A DNA stretch of 64,000 bases. Origin: Hippopus hippopus. Its lineage: Eukaryota > Mollusca > Bivalvia > Cardiida > Cardiidae. This document shows positions 22,585 to 32,312 of this stretch, piece by piece (positions within the stretch are counted from its first letter, which is position 1; each line of letters opens with the position of its first letter). The stretch is from positions 32,176,426 to 32,240,425 of the forward strand of contig OX328106.1 of the NCBI GenBank assembly GCA_946811185.2, read 5' to 3'. The notes under the pieces were generated by a model. That model did not search any database and was not told the DNA's origin. It saw nothing but the letters and a program-made list of their open reading frames with translations. A program made the translations under genes and the position numbers.

Positions 22585-22760
22585 TGTTTTTTGTCTAAAT
22601 CCATCTTCAGCACATTTCAGTTATATCGCAGATGCCGTTGTACGAACCCATGTTTTCCTATAGTTTCATTTTACCGTAAACTTCAATCAACATTCTTTTC
22701 AAGCCACTGGCTGCTTTCCAAAGTCAAAACAATGTTTTAAAGTGGTGGGAGAGGTCTTGT
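22585..22760 (-). mobile_element. SINE fragment, family S1-related
   Basis: Contains CATTTCAGTTATATCGCAGA, ACCCATGTTTTCCT and CAAGCCACTGGCTGCTTTCC, matching the body of the SINE at 14,556-14,850; the tRNA-like head is absent. Confidence 0.6.
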
Positions 22761-23084
22761 TTTCATGCTTGAAATAAATGAGGTCTTTTTTTTTTTTTTA
22801 ATCATTATCACTTTTGACACTGTTTCATTTTTGTTTTTCCTCAGCTAACAGTGCAGCAAAAGTATAAAATTGCTGGTATGACCAGTCTAGAAAGTCTTTC
22901 TTTGGAATTTCTGCCCCTTGCACTATTTCGGATAAACCGATACAATACTATGTATTCGACTTATTTTGTGTTTGAATAACGAAGATTTCTTTTTCATGCG
23001 TTCGGGTAGTCATTTTGTAAGTCTTTGATTTCCATTTTAGCGAGTCATTGATTTTCTACAAAGTAAAATCAAATCCTTTCACAG

Positions 23085-23240
23085 CTCTTAACCATGTAGG
23101 CTTTGGAGTGTGATTCATTGCGCTGTTTGAGCACGGTCTAGATCCAAGATCAGACTGCACACAATGTGCAGTCTGATCTTGGATCTATACTGTCCGATAT
23201 GATGAGACTTTTTAAAGCCGAGGGGACTTTGAGATCGCCG
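23085..23240 (+). mobile_element. Family B MITE, partial
   Basis: Family B: TTAACCCTTA-type ends, GCTGCTAAGCGCGACTCA, then a hairpin AGATCAAGATCAGACTGCAC / GTGCAGTCTGATCTTGATCT with TGTCCG to its right, then an AT-rich half ending ATTTAGCAGGATAAGGGTTAA. Here only the hairpin (AGATCCAAGATCAGACTGCA and mirror) is clear. Confidence 0.65.
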
Positions 23241-23300
23241 CGTGAATGTTTTGGACTTTCCATTCGTTAAAAAAAAATTACGTTACATGAATATTCTTTG

Positions 23301-23525
23301 GTTGTAAAACTCTTCCCATGTTTTAACGACCCTGAGGAAGAAAGTTTTTGAAAGCATTGTTAGAAAAGAAGAAAATGCTTGTAACTAGCATTTTGTTCTT
23401 TTTCTTACATCAGTTTTATACCTTTTCAAACACAAAACCTACATTTAGAGCCATATTTGATTTGTCGTCTGCAAATACTTTCACTTTGGACCAGTCTAAA
23501 ATTTTGTCGTTTGGTACAGACTTAA
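23301..23525 (+). mobile_element. Family A MITE
   Basis: Diverged full-length copy; left end TTGTAAAACTCTTCCCATG, hairpin partly eroded (ATTGTTAGAAAAGAAGAAAA), right end CTAAAATTTTGTCGTTTGGT. Confidence 0.78.
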
Positions 23526-23782
23526 GTTGTAGGACGTGTTATTGGCACATACATGTATTAAAAGCGGTAAATGAACCGTACACTGACCACAAAACCACAA
23601 GACTGCTAGAATTCAAAGAATATCGTCAGTGAACAAGTAAAATGATACGGTAACGAAGCAATCGTTGAAAAAGGAGTGATTGCTCCATTTAACTCTGTCG
23701 GCGCCAAATACACGGAAACTTGACCTTTTGTTTCCAGATGAAAGAACAATCCACTCAGAAAGATTTTTATCTTAAAAGCTTG

Positions 23783-23990
23783 ATTGACCCTCTGGCTGCT
23801 AAGCACGGGCGCTTTCGCGGACAGCGTAGATCAAGATCAGACTGCACAAAACGTGCAGTCTGATCTTTTACCTACACCGTCCGATACGGTATTTTCTTCC
23901 TGGTGAAATCAACTTTGAAATCGCAAAATTTGGATTTTATTACCATTGAGTGAACATTTTCGTTTCATTTATTTTGCAGTTTAACAAGCG
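23783..23990 (+). mobile_element. Family B MITE
   Basis: Full-length diverged copy; GGCTGCTAAGCACGGGCG at the left, hairpin GATCAGACTGCACAAAACGT with its mirror, right half ending near TTTTGCAGTTTAACAAGC. Confidence 0.75.
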
Positions 23991-24595
23991 GATGCAATAA
24001 ATCCAAGATCAGAATGTACGTTCTTTGCAGCCTTATTTTAGTCTTAACCCTCCAAAAAAGCCGCCATTTTAGCCTGTAGAGCTGAAGGGGTTACACAGTG
24101 CCTTATTTTTGATATAAAGCGTTCGAGATAGGTGTTAAATTGTATTTCTTTTGTATTGTATTTTCTTTTCAAACAGTGTCTTCAGTTTGAATATAGAACG
24201 CACTTTAAGAAAAAAGATGACAAAATAATCAAGAATGAAACCCTGAACTGATTTAAAAAATATATATATAGAAAAAAAAAAAAACATTGTGTGAAATGAA
24301 GAAATTTCCTTTTTTGAGCAGTTTCTAAATATGTTAAGATGTTTTCAAAAGCCTCACTTGTTAGATGCGTCAGAATGCCACAACATGACTTACTTTTCCT
24401 TTGGCAAATAGGAGTGATACAAAATTGTCAATCGAACCCTTACAAAGCAATAAGAATACTCCAAAGATTCAATTTTGAGCAATTATATTGCTTCAAACTC
24501 TTATAGGGCTAATATATATAAATAAGATAATAAAGTGTACAGTTTCAGTCAGAACAGAAGAGGCAGATATTGCATTTCGTTTTTTTTACCTAGAC

Positions 24596-24690
24596 TATCT
24601 GGCAAAGTAGCAGACAGTGTAGATCAAGATCAGACTGCACGTTCTGTGCAGTCTGATCTTAATCTACACTGTCTGCCAAAGGATTCAAAT
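24596..24690. mobile_element. Family B core hairpin
   Basis: An isolated, nearly perfect hairpin on GCAGACAGTGTAGATCAAGA and its mirror; flanks have decayed. Confidence 0.7.
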
Positions 24691-25117
24691 CGGGATTCAG
24701 CACATAAACGTTTAAAAACAGAACACGAACCTATTGTCTGAAACTGTCTTTACACGCCTCGTGAGTTCGGCATATAGAATTACAAAAGGAATTTAAACAT
24801 TACCGTTAATTTCAAAAGCAGGTGTTTCTGATTTTATTTAAAACAATGATAATTGCTGATAACTTTTGCTTTGAATAAATCACTTTAATTAAATGAGAAA
24901 AAGTTGTATAGAGATGTCGATTAAAGGAAAGGAAATGAAATTTGACTGAAGTTAAACTGGAGTGGGTTTCACGTTCGCTTGTTTTCTCATTATATTATAT
25001 TCCAACATTTTTATTTTGCATAATAATGAATGAACAAACGATTTCTTGTGTAAGTTAGATTAGTGGAAAATAACAACCTTTTTTGATATCAAGGGAATCT
25101 TACAACAGCAGTTTAAA

Positions 25118-28100
25118 ATGTCTAACAGAAGAAGGACTAACATTCAGACGAAAAACAATGTGTTGCCGCCAATCGTTCAAGATGACGACGGAGAGTTACC
25201 ATTCTTTAAGTCGGACATGTTTTCGGATATCGCCATTAATGTAAGTAGACTAAGTACTGTACTTTAATTTTTTCATTTTGATGTGAACATTAACTCTGAA
25301 ATGAGATATTTTTTAGAGCCTGCAGCGTTTGAAATATTGTGGGGAACGAAGCAACTGCTTGTTACTTGTAAGCACTTGTTTTTTTTTTTACCTCTTTGTT
25401 TTCTATTTCTCAAATTATTTACTTACATATACTCACTAAATGACTGACTTAATCAGTCAATCTATTTGTAAAATCCTCACTTGATGCGCACCGAGTTTCT
25501 TCGGAGTGTCTTTGCGCAAGACACTTTGAACACTTTGGCATAATATCGTTGAAACCCTAGGACGAGGACAAATACACGTGAGCTGTCGTTGGGATGACTG
25601 AAGTTATGTTGAAAGCAGAATAAAAACATTTATCCAGTTTAACTTTTACTTTTTAAAAGGGTAAAACAGCGCGCTTTTTTTTATCATGGAAATCGCTTTC
25701 TTATTACAGGTTGGCCAAAGAAAGCTCTTCACAGCTCGATGTCTCTTGGCTTATAACTCTCCAGTGTTCGAAAAACAATTGGCGACCTTGAAGAAACAAC
25801 ATGACCTTGACTGGTCCAACCGGAACTTGGATGACATCATCGAATTGTTGTGTTACCTAGACCCACGTGTGCCCTACACAATTACAGGTAAGTGTCATGT
25901 CATGGGTTAATCTCTACCAGACAACAAAATTGAAGGCTTGCAAACATGACTCCTGTCTTTCAAAGGAAAGAAAATATTGTGGAAAAATGAGAAATAGAGA
26001 AGTCTGGTTACCAGCATTTTCTCTCTTTCCCACGATTTTTCCAAAAAAGCCTTCTTGGTTAAAGCTCGGGTTTATTTGGTAAACAGTTAGGCTATTAGAT
26101 GATAATTCGAGCCCATAGTGTACCCCCCCCCCCAACCCCCACCCCGGAAAATTGCGATTTTTCCAAGTTCTTTGCGTTGGCAAAATCTCACGGTATCGGG
26201 CAGTGACCAAGACCAGCCAGGGTTCGTATGCTCCAACCTTTGTTGAAAACATTCTTAGTCCTATTCTCCAAGGTTTTCTACATTTGAATGCAACACAACT
26301 CCTGATTGGCTAAACTAAGTAGTTAAGCAAATCAGGAGTTGCGTTTCTTTCGAATTTAGAAAATTTGCAGACAAAAACTAAGAACATTCGGCTTGAAGAG
26401 TGATTGGTGAATACGGACCCAGCAGATTGCAGGTTCTCTGCAGTCTCTTCCTAGTTACACTGTCTGCAAATGCGTCTTGAGTCGTATTCATTAGAAGCTA
26501 AGATATTACTGTATTGTGTTTGAATAATTTGTCTCTCCAATCGCTGTCCTGTGTCACACCAGATTCCTGGCAACTTACTCTTTGTAATCGTTCTCACGTT
26601 CAGATTAACTTACCAACTAATTCACCACTTCTGTTCATTACTGACATGTATAACCTTTATGGTTGTCTGCTGAATTAACATCGTGTTCTTTTGATTTTCA
26701 ACAATCTAACAGTTACAATCTACTCCAGGCAAAGACGCATCTTTATCTTAACTACAGTAGCTACTTTCTGAGACAGTTTGCAGTCGACATCTTGAGACAA
26801 TATCCTTGCGCATACCGGATATCAACATCATTTAGGGGTTTGATTCTTCACCTAACGACCAAATTTTAGACTCAACGAAATTAAAAGCATTTGCTGACAG
26901 CAAATTATATGTGGCTCAAAAGATGATTTCTGTTGTATAACATATCAGGAAACATTAAAGGAAAAGGACAAAATGCTGGTAACCAGCATTTTCTCATTTT
27001 CGCACAATGTTTTGTAAGTTTCTTTTGCTTTGGGTCACTAAAACTAGGGATTATTTGATAGAGGATTAACTCTTTATGGCTTGCATCACGCGAAAAGGGG
27101 CATTCGGACATTTGCGTAAAGTGTCGTTTCGGATCAGCCTGCGCAGTCCGCCCAGGCTAATCTGAGACGGCACTTTATGACTACATTAGATTTTGTTCTT
27201 CAGTAGACTTGCGCAAAACAGAAAATTACATAAAAACGGAAAGTGTCGTTTCGGATTAGCCTGCGCAAACTGCGCAGGCTGATCCGAGACGACACTTTAC
27301 GCAAATGTCCGAATGCCCCTTTTCGCGTGTTGCAGGCCATATAAGACGACAAACATTTGGAACTGGTCGGGGGAAAAAAGCACTTGTAGACACAACAATT
27401 TAAATGTGGCTCCAATAATCCATGTTTGAAAGGGGAGAAAAGTGGAAATTACTGGTTACTAGCATTTTTCTCGATTTCCACACGTTTTTTTTTTTTTTTT
27501 TAACAACGCTTTATCCTGTAGTTAAAGCAGGAGATTGTTTATTTCATAAACAAAACATACGTGAAGATTTTGTAGCAAAGGGCTAGTTTCTAATGAACAC
27601 TTTGTCGTCTTTGTCATTATGTTTTCTGAAGTATACGTAGTATTTGGAACTATCCACACAATGGTGTTACTGGTTAAGATATTCTGAAAGCAATCATCGA
27701 GATTAATCAGTATACGTTTTGAACTTGTTTCACAAACCATACGCTTAGACAATTGCAGGGATGAATATCTTGTCAATCTCATTGACGATACATGCAGAGC
27801 GTTAAATACTAAATGAGAGCAAAAATTCGGGCTAGTGTGAACTCTGAAACCTGTATTGCATCTTCAACATTCTCTACCATTTTTAAAGTACATGTTTGTG
27901 CTTCTTTCCTGTGTGTGAGTATCTCACTGTACTAATTGTGTGTTTGCCTCATAATTCTTCTGTTTGGGGTACTTTGGTATGCCTGTAGCTCTCTCTAATC
28001 TATTGTACAGTTCAGACGGCAAAGCAACTTCTCCCACTCGCTGAGGAATTCGAAATTAGAAAGTTACGCAACAAATGTGAGGAACAGATGTACACAGCAT

Positions 28101-28414
28101 TCGAAAAACTACGGAAAGATCACAACGTTGGAGAAATCCCACAAGCTATTATTGAAGAGTTTATTGTCCTTGCAGATCGATTCAGTTTTAGTGGTCTTCT
28201 ACGCATGTGCGTGGATGAGTTTGTACATAACCCCAAAATGGACGTTGCGAAGTCGGTTGTAGGTTCCGAAACTGTTTCAGATGCAGTGAAACTTCTGATT
28301 CTAGAGAGAAAATTGGCTAAACTGAACAAAGAGTTGGAGAAAGAAAGGAAATATAAACATGATGCAAACTACAAGGCTGCCATACAGTTGCCGAAAACAC
28401 TCTGGAGACAGTGA
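25118..28414 (+). CDS. BTB/POZ-domain protein, BATH-like (no MATH domain), 234 aa
   Basis: Three exons with matching phases: 25118-25240, 25710-25887 and 28011-28414 (exon 3a), giving 234 residues. The start is the ATG before SNRRRTNIQTKN, which opens exon 1. The BTB fold begins in exon 1 (ELPFFKSDMFSDIAIN), continues in exon 2 (VGQRKLFTARCLLAYNSPVF, the helix pair after the first strands; later CYLDPRVPYTIT) and closes in exon 3 (AKQLLPLAEEFEIRKLRNKC). A helical region follows (EEFIVLADRFSFSGLLRMC) and a charged, probably coiled C-terminus (ILERKLAKLNKELEKERKYK). Residues of this type recall nematode BATH-family BTB domains, which serve as CUL3 substrate adaptors; a CUL3 role here is inference. 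A second terminal exon set lies downstream (30,105-31,472). A paralogue lies at 34,072. Confidence 0.85.
25475..25632 (+). mobile_element. SINE, family S1, 3' two-thirds
   Basis: GTGTCTTTGCGCAAGACAC, then ACACGTGAGCTGTCGTTGGG, then TATGTTGAAAGCAGAATAAA, matching the complement of the SINE at 5,280-5,507. Lies in intron 1 of the BTB gene, ending about 80 bp before exon 2. Confidence 0.7.
25906..26090 (-). mobile_element. Family A MITE, reverse
   Basis: Starts 18 bp after the exon 2 donor of the BTB gene. The inner flank is shortened; the hairpin still pairs around GGTTACCAGCATTTTCTCTC. Confidence 0.8.
26222..26424. mobile_element. Family F foldback element
   Basis: Family F: outer ends CGTATTCACCAACCATTCTT and AAGAATGGTTGGTGAATACG, then ATTTGAATGTAACACAACTT, centre CTGATTGGCTAAACCATTTG and the mirror. 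In this copy the centre is CTGATTGGCTAAACTAAGT with mirrored GCAAATCAGGAGTTGCG. Intronic in the BTB gene. Confidence 0.75.
26838..27068 (-). mobile_element. Family A MITE, reverse
   Basis: Full-length diverged copy (ACCAAATTTTAGACTCAACG to ATTTGATAGAGGATTAAC), directly abutting the family D element. Confidence 0.8.
27075..27342 (+). mobile_element. Family D element, double hairpin
   Basis: Ends GGCTTGCATCACGCGAAAAG and CTTTTCGCGTGTTGCAGGCC; two internal hairpins on CGGATCAGCCTGCGC, separated by an asymmetric linker that reads TACATTAGATTTTGTTCTTC then GCGCAAAACAGAAAATTAC. Orientation is set by this linker. Lies in intron 2 of the BTB gene. Confidence 0.85.
27343..27505 (-). mobile_element. 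Family A MITE, reverse, truncated
   Basis: Diverged left part (GACGACAAACATTTGGAACT; GTTACTAGCATTTTTCTCG) ending in a T-run at 27,486-27,504; abuts family D. Confidence 0.55.
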
Positions 28415-28639
28415 AAAGGGCAACCAAAGAAAAAACCTAGAATCAACCTTAGCTTTTTTCTATCGTTGTGATCTTTATCAACTTTAATTCAGCGGGATAG
28501 GGATAAATTCTACACCACGTTTACATTTATGTAAATGTATGTGTTTATACGAAAAATGTAAGGTATGCCCAGGATGGCCACGACCTCTGCGTATCAAATT
28601 ACATGGACAACAAAATTGGGGAAAATTGTTAAACATATT

Positions 28640-28812
28640 TGAGTCATGCTGTGTGAAAAGGAATCAAAACTTTTTGCTACTTGCCACTTTTTGCATGTCA
28701 AAGGACCAGTCTACCTCGTGATTCAGTCGGTTGTAAGACAAAATTGATTTCATGGATGTGGAGACTTGCTTGGTATAATGCATCACGGAGATGCATAAGT
28801 AAAAGTTGGCTC
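28640..28812 (+). mobile_element. Family C MITE lacking most of its hairpin
   Basis: GAGTCATGCTGTGTGAAAAGG, then ACTTTTTGCTACTTGCCACT in place of the hairpin, then the linker (AAGGACCAGTCTACCTCGTG, GACTTGCTTGGTATAATGCA). Lies in the predicted 3' UTR of the exon-3a BTB transcript. Confidence 0.7.
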
Positions 28813-28896
28813 GTTTCTCTGAAAAAATGTAGAAAATGACATGCATATATGATACCACAAATGCTTATCTCAAACCTATAAAAGACAATAGTTCGT

Positions 28897-28902
28897 AATA
28901 AA
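28897..28902 (+). terminator. Candidate poly(A) signal for the exon-3a BTB transcript
   Basis: AATAAA, 483 bp after the stop codon and 10 bp before the second family D element. It is the first canonical hexamer I noticed in this stretch. Confidence 0.35.
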
Positions 28903-28911
28903 TATAATAAT

Positions 28912-29182
28912 ATGACCTGCAACACGCGAAAAGGGGCATTCGGACATTTGTGTAAAGTGTCATGTGTCTCGGATCAGCCTGCGCAATCCGCGCAGGCTAA
29001 TCCGAAACAAAACTTTCCGTTTTTCTGTAATTTTCTGTTTTGCGCATGTCTACTAAAGGACAAAATCTAATGTAGTCGTAAAGTGCCGTCTCGGATTAGC
29101 CTGCGCGGACTGCGCAGGCTGATCCGAGACGACACTTTACGCGAATGTCCGAATGTCCCTGTTCGCGTGTTGCAGGCCAATA
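28912..29182 (-). mobile_element. Family D element, double hairpin, reverse
   Basis: Second copy; its linker reads TTTTCTGTTTTGCGCATG then GACAAAATCTAATGTAG, the complement of the first copy's linker. The two copies are thus inverted and flank exon 3a (28,011-28,414). Confidence 0.85.
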
Positions 29183-29317
29183 ATACTGAAAAAAAAGGGA
29201 TGTTATGTGACAAAATTTTACCTTCTCATTCCTCATCTTCAATTTATTTGCTGCTTTGTCAGTTTTTTGTGACACTTTACATTAAAGTATGACAGATACA
29301 AGAGTTCCCATTTACGT

Positions 29318-29535
29318 TTTAGCAAACAGTCCGAAAACTTTTAAAAGACCCCAGGCCCCTATTGAAAAAAAAAAAGAAAAAAAAGAAACGCTGGTTATCA
29401 GCATTTTGTCCTTTTCCCAGAAAGTTTTTTTTACACTTTCATGATCAAATTTGATCAATGGAAGAATATTTGCTTTGTCACCTAAAAATGCTTTCGCTTT
29501 CGACACGTCTAAAAATCTGTCCTGTGGTAAAGAGA
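29318..29535 (+). mobile_element. Family A MITE, decayed
   Basis: Left half replaced by an A-run; right half clear (CTGGTTATCAGCATTTTGTC to GTGGTAAAGAGATGAA). Confidence 0.7.
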
Positions 29536-29578
29536 TGAATAAATCATCTGAAGATAAATAGTGAGTACACCTATATTT

Positions 29579-29790
29579 GAGCCATTCTCTGTGAAAAGAG
29601 GACTAAATGCATCTGCCAAAAGTATCGACCCAGATCAGCCTGCGCAGTCCGATCTGGGTCGAAACTTTTTGCCAATTAATCAATTATCTGAATGTCAAAG
29701 GGCCAGTGTACCTCATGATTCAGTCGGACTTGCTTGGTATGATGCATCACGGCCATGCATTTGGCCTCCTTTTGCCAGAGCATACCTCAT
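29579..29790 (+). mobile_element. Family C MITE, internally shortened
   Basis: Has GAGCCATTCTCTGTGAAAAG, a core hairpin on CGACCCAGATC with a short loop, the linker CTCATGATTCAGTCGG joined directly to ACTTGCTTGGTATGATGC, and CTTTTGCCAGAGCATACC at the right. Confidence 0.8.
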
Positions 29791-29929
29791 TTGAAATCTA
29801 GGAGTACATTCTAAAGTCATGTCATCAATCATTCAAATTATATTCCTTCTTACCTTTGTCACCGCCAAATATATATATTCAACCTCAGTCGACGGCTGAT
29901 AATACGATCCACTGAAACTCAGAAAGATT

Positions 29930-30056
29930 TTTATCCTATAGGCTTTGACAAAACAAACGGTTGGTTTTGATCCAAGATCAGTCTGCAAGTTTTGAGTAGT
30001 CTAATATTGATCTTTGACTTTCGAAATAAAGCCCCTGGGGCGCTGAAAGGGTTAAA
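29930..30056 (+). mobile_element. Family B MITE, decayed fragment
   Basis: Traces only: GATCCAAGATCAGTCTGCAA, TCTAATATTGATCTTTGAC and GCTGAAAGGGTTAAAG. Lies just upstream of exon 3b. Confidence 0.45.
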
Positions 30057-30104
30057 GGTCAGTCAACATGTCAGTTTTCTTTTTTTTCTTTTTACAAATT
30101 TCAG

Positions 30105-31472
30105 CCCAGACAGCCAAACAACTGCTTCCTCTAGCGGAAGAATTTGAGATGTTCAAACTGAGACTCGCCTGTGAAAACGCTCTGTTTAGTTCATATGAAA
30201 AAATTCGAAAGGAGCATAAGCTGGGTCAAATGCCAAGTAAATAATTTTCTTAGCTAAAAAGTCCTATATTTAATAAGTACTCGTATATTCAATTGTACCT
30301 AACAGAAAATTTAAATTGATGGAACTATATTTCCTACGCATGAATATTAATCATTCGGTAATCAGGTTTTAAAAGTCGAATCCCAGGTGACACGCTTTAC
30401 GTCATCATGAAAAAGCTCTATTTAATGAATAAATCTATTTGACCCTTATTGAAATTTTTATCCTTAAGCCGCTTAGCGCGACTCAAGGACCTTTTACGAC
30501 AGTGTAGATCAAGATCAGTCTGCATAGAACGTGCAATCTGATCTTAGACCTACACTATTCGATAATAAGAAATTTCCCCCCTAAAATACATTTAAAATGG
30601 CAAAAGTTTGGTGTTTACTTTCGGCTTGAAAAGTTTCATTTCACTTTGACTTATTTAGTAAGTTGACGGAACTGTGGATCGCGGCGGCCAATGACCTCTC
30701 CATGCTTTTTCTTGAGTTTCTTTTACCAGTACCTTCACTGGCTAAATTTCTACAGAAACATCGTCAATACAATGATCAGCGGTTACAGAGGAAACCGGTC
30801 CCAATGACTATCATCAATCTCCGAAAGAATTCGGCTGAGCGTGGGTATCGAACCAGCGATCCATGGGTTTCAAGCCGGGTACATTACCGACTTAAATACC
30901 GGGCTCGACACGTTTTCATATAAAACGCTTCACCAGAGCAAAAGAAAAAAAAAGGGGGGGGGGATTTCTTTGTCCATTTGTTCAGCATTTGCAGATGACA
31001 AATAAAATATGACTAAACTCGGTTTTCTATGTAAAAGGATTGAAAACATTGTTAGAAAAGGGATAAAATACTGGTCACCATCATGGATAGATGCACTGGC
31101 CGCCGCGATACAACTGAAATGCTGAAAACGGCGTTAAACAAACAACCAACCAACCCCCCCAAAAAAATCTCTTTTCTCTTATTTGCAGGCGAGGTGAACG
31201 AAGAGTTTCTGGTACTGGCGGACAGATACAAGTTTAACACATTGCTTTACTTATGCATGGATGAATACGTCAACTGTCCACAAGATACCCTGAAGAACGT
31301 CGTGGATTCGGACACGCTCTCTGAATCGGTGAAATTGATCATCTTGGAGAAAAAATACAACAGATTAAACGCTGCACTAGATCGGGAGAGAAAATATAAA
31401 ACGGATATGGAATATAGACTGAAATACGTAAGCCCGAAAAGAAGATGGACGCATAAATTTGATCTGTACTAA
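30105..31472 (+). CDS. Second BTB 3' exon set (3b and 4b): alternative terminal exons or partial duplicate
   Basis: Exon 3b is 30105-30236 and exon 4b is 31189-31472 (stop TAA), with AG/GT borders and a phase-1 junction. Exon 3b starts with the same two-base phase as exon 3a, so exons 1 and 2 of the upstream gene could splice to it; the resulting frame is intact (238 residues in total). The content parallels exon 3a: QTAKQLLPLAEEFEMFKLR, EEFLVLADRYKFNTLLYLC, SESVKLIILEKKYNRLN and a charged C-terminus. Exon 3a carries the same region as one exon; here an intron separates GQMPS from EVNEEF. No copy of exons 1 or 2 was found between 28,414 and 30,105. It is either an alternative last-exon cassette or a 5'-truncated duplicate; its uninterrupted frame argues for use. 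Confidence 0.75.
30470..30662 (+). mobile_element. Family B MITE
   Basis: CCTTAAGCCGCTTAGCGCG at the left, hairpin GATCAAGATCAGTCTGCATA and mirror, right end TGACTTATTTAGTAAGTTGA. Lies in the intron between exons 3b and 4b. Confidence 0.82.
30670..30912 (-). mobile_element. tRNA-derived SINE
   Basis: On the minus strand the head is GAGCCCGGTATTTAAGTCGG with B-box GCTGGTTCGATACCC, then a body with ACTGATCATT-like sequence. Related to the SINE at 14,556. Confidence 0.7.
30963..31084 (-). mobile_element. Family A MITE, reverse, truncated
   Basis: GCATTTGCAGATGACAAAT, then AAAACATTGTTAGAAAAGGG; cut short by the SINE tail at 31,085. Confidence 0.65.
31085..31170 (+). mobile_element. SINE 3' end abutting exon 4b
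   Basis: GATGCACTGGCCGCCGCGAT, then ACTGAAATGCTGAAAACGGC and TTAAACAAACAACC, the usual S1-type tail. Ends less than 20 bp upstream of the exon 4b acceptor, after a C-run and an A-run. Confidence 0.75.
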
Positions 31473-31763
31473 CTTTTGTTGCAAATCGGAATCATAAGCA
31501 AACTGATATTCGTTTACCCCTTTTTGTAAAGGACATGCCAGAGCCCGTATTAACCAACCAGTCTGAATTGAATTCTCAGTCTTATTGTAGTCTGAGAAAG
31601 TACTGTATGCAACCGGATTATGTTGAACGCTTTTTGCCACCAAAAAAGCGTTTAGCTCTATGTTTACGCCGTTTGATATCAAAATGCCTATCTCAGACGA
31701 TGGTTTGTTTCCTTTAGTATGACAAAGATAGTTTTAAGTCCATTTCAAAAGAAAGTGATTTTT

Positions 31764-31974
31764 TTAACCCATAGGCTGCTTAGCGCGACTCAAGGACCTT
31801 TTGCGGACAGTGTAGATCAAGATCAGACTGCACAGAAAGTGCAGTCTGATCTTGGATCTACACTGTCCGAAAAGTAGGTTCTTTTCCCCAAAAAGTACCT
31901 CTGAAATAGCAAAATCTTTGTTTTTACTATCGGCTTGAAATTTTCATTTCAATTATTTAGTAAGATGAGGGTTA
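31764..31974 (+). mobile_element. Family B MITE
   Basis: Complete copy, TTAA at 31764-31767, perfect hairpin GATCAGACTGCACAGAAAGT with its mirror. Confidence 0.9.
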
Positions 31975-32007
31975 GTTGGTTGTTGTGATGAACAATCAAC
32001 AAATGAT

Positions 32008-32312
32008 GTTATTACATGTAAGTTTGCTGAGCCCTGTAGCACAGATCTATGGTAATGAACTTGAAACAAGGGGATCACTCAGTCGGTTCCCCAGCTCGGC
32101 AAATTTCTTTCCGGGGACTGATGTTAGTCACTGCGACAGGATTAATCCCTGTCTCTGAACATTGCTTATATAGGAAAGCAGCGAGTGGCTCGGGAAAAAT
32201 ATTGTGCGACATACTGGTAAAAGAAACCGTGTACGAATAGGTGCAATGATCGCCGCGATATGATTAAAATAGTGTTAAAACAGTGTTAAACACCGAACGA
32301 ACACACAAAATA
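32008..32312 (+). mobile_element. tRNA-derived SINE
   Basis: Head with GTAGCACAGATCTATGGTAA, body CCGGGGACTGATGTTAGTCA, tail GCCGCGATATGATTAAAATA and GTTAAACACCGAACGAACAC. Confidence 0.75.

Noticed and set aside
30663..30923. 86-residue plus-strand frame
   Set aside because: Lies within a SINE between two BTB exons; no splice or homology support.
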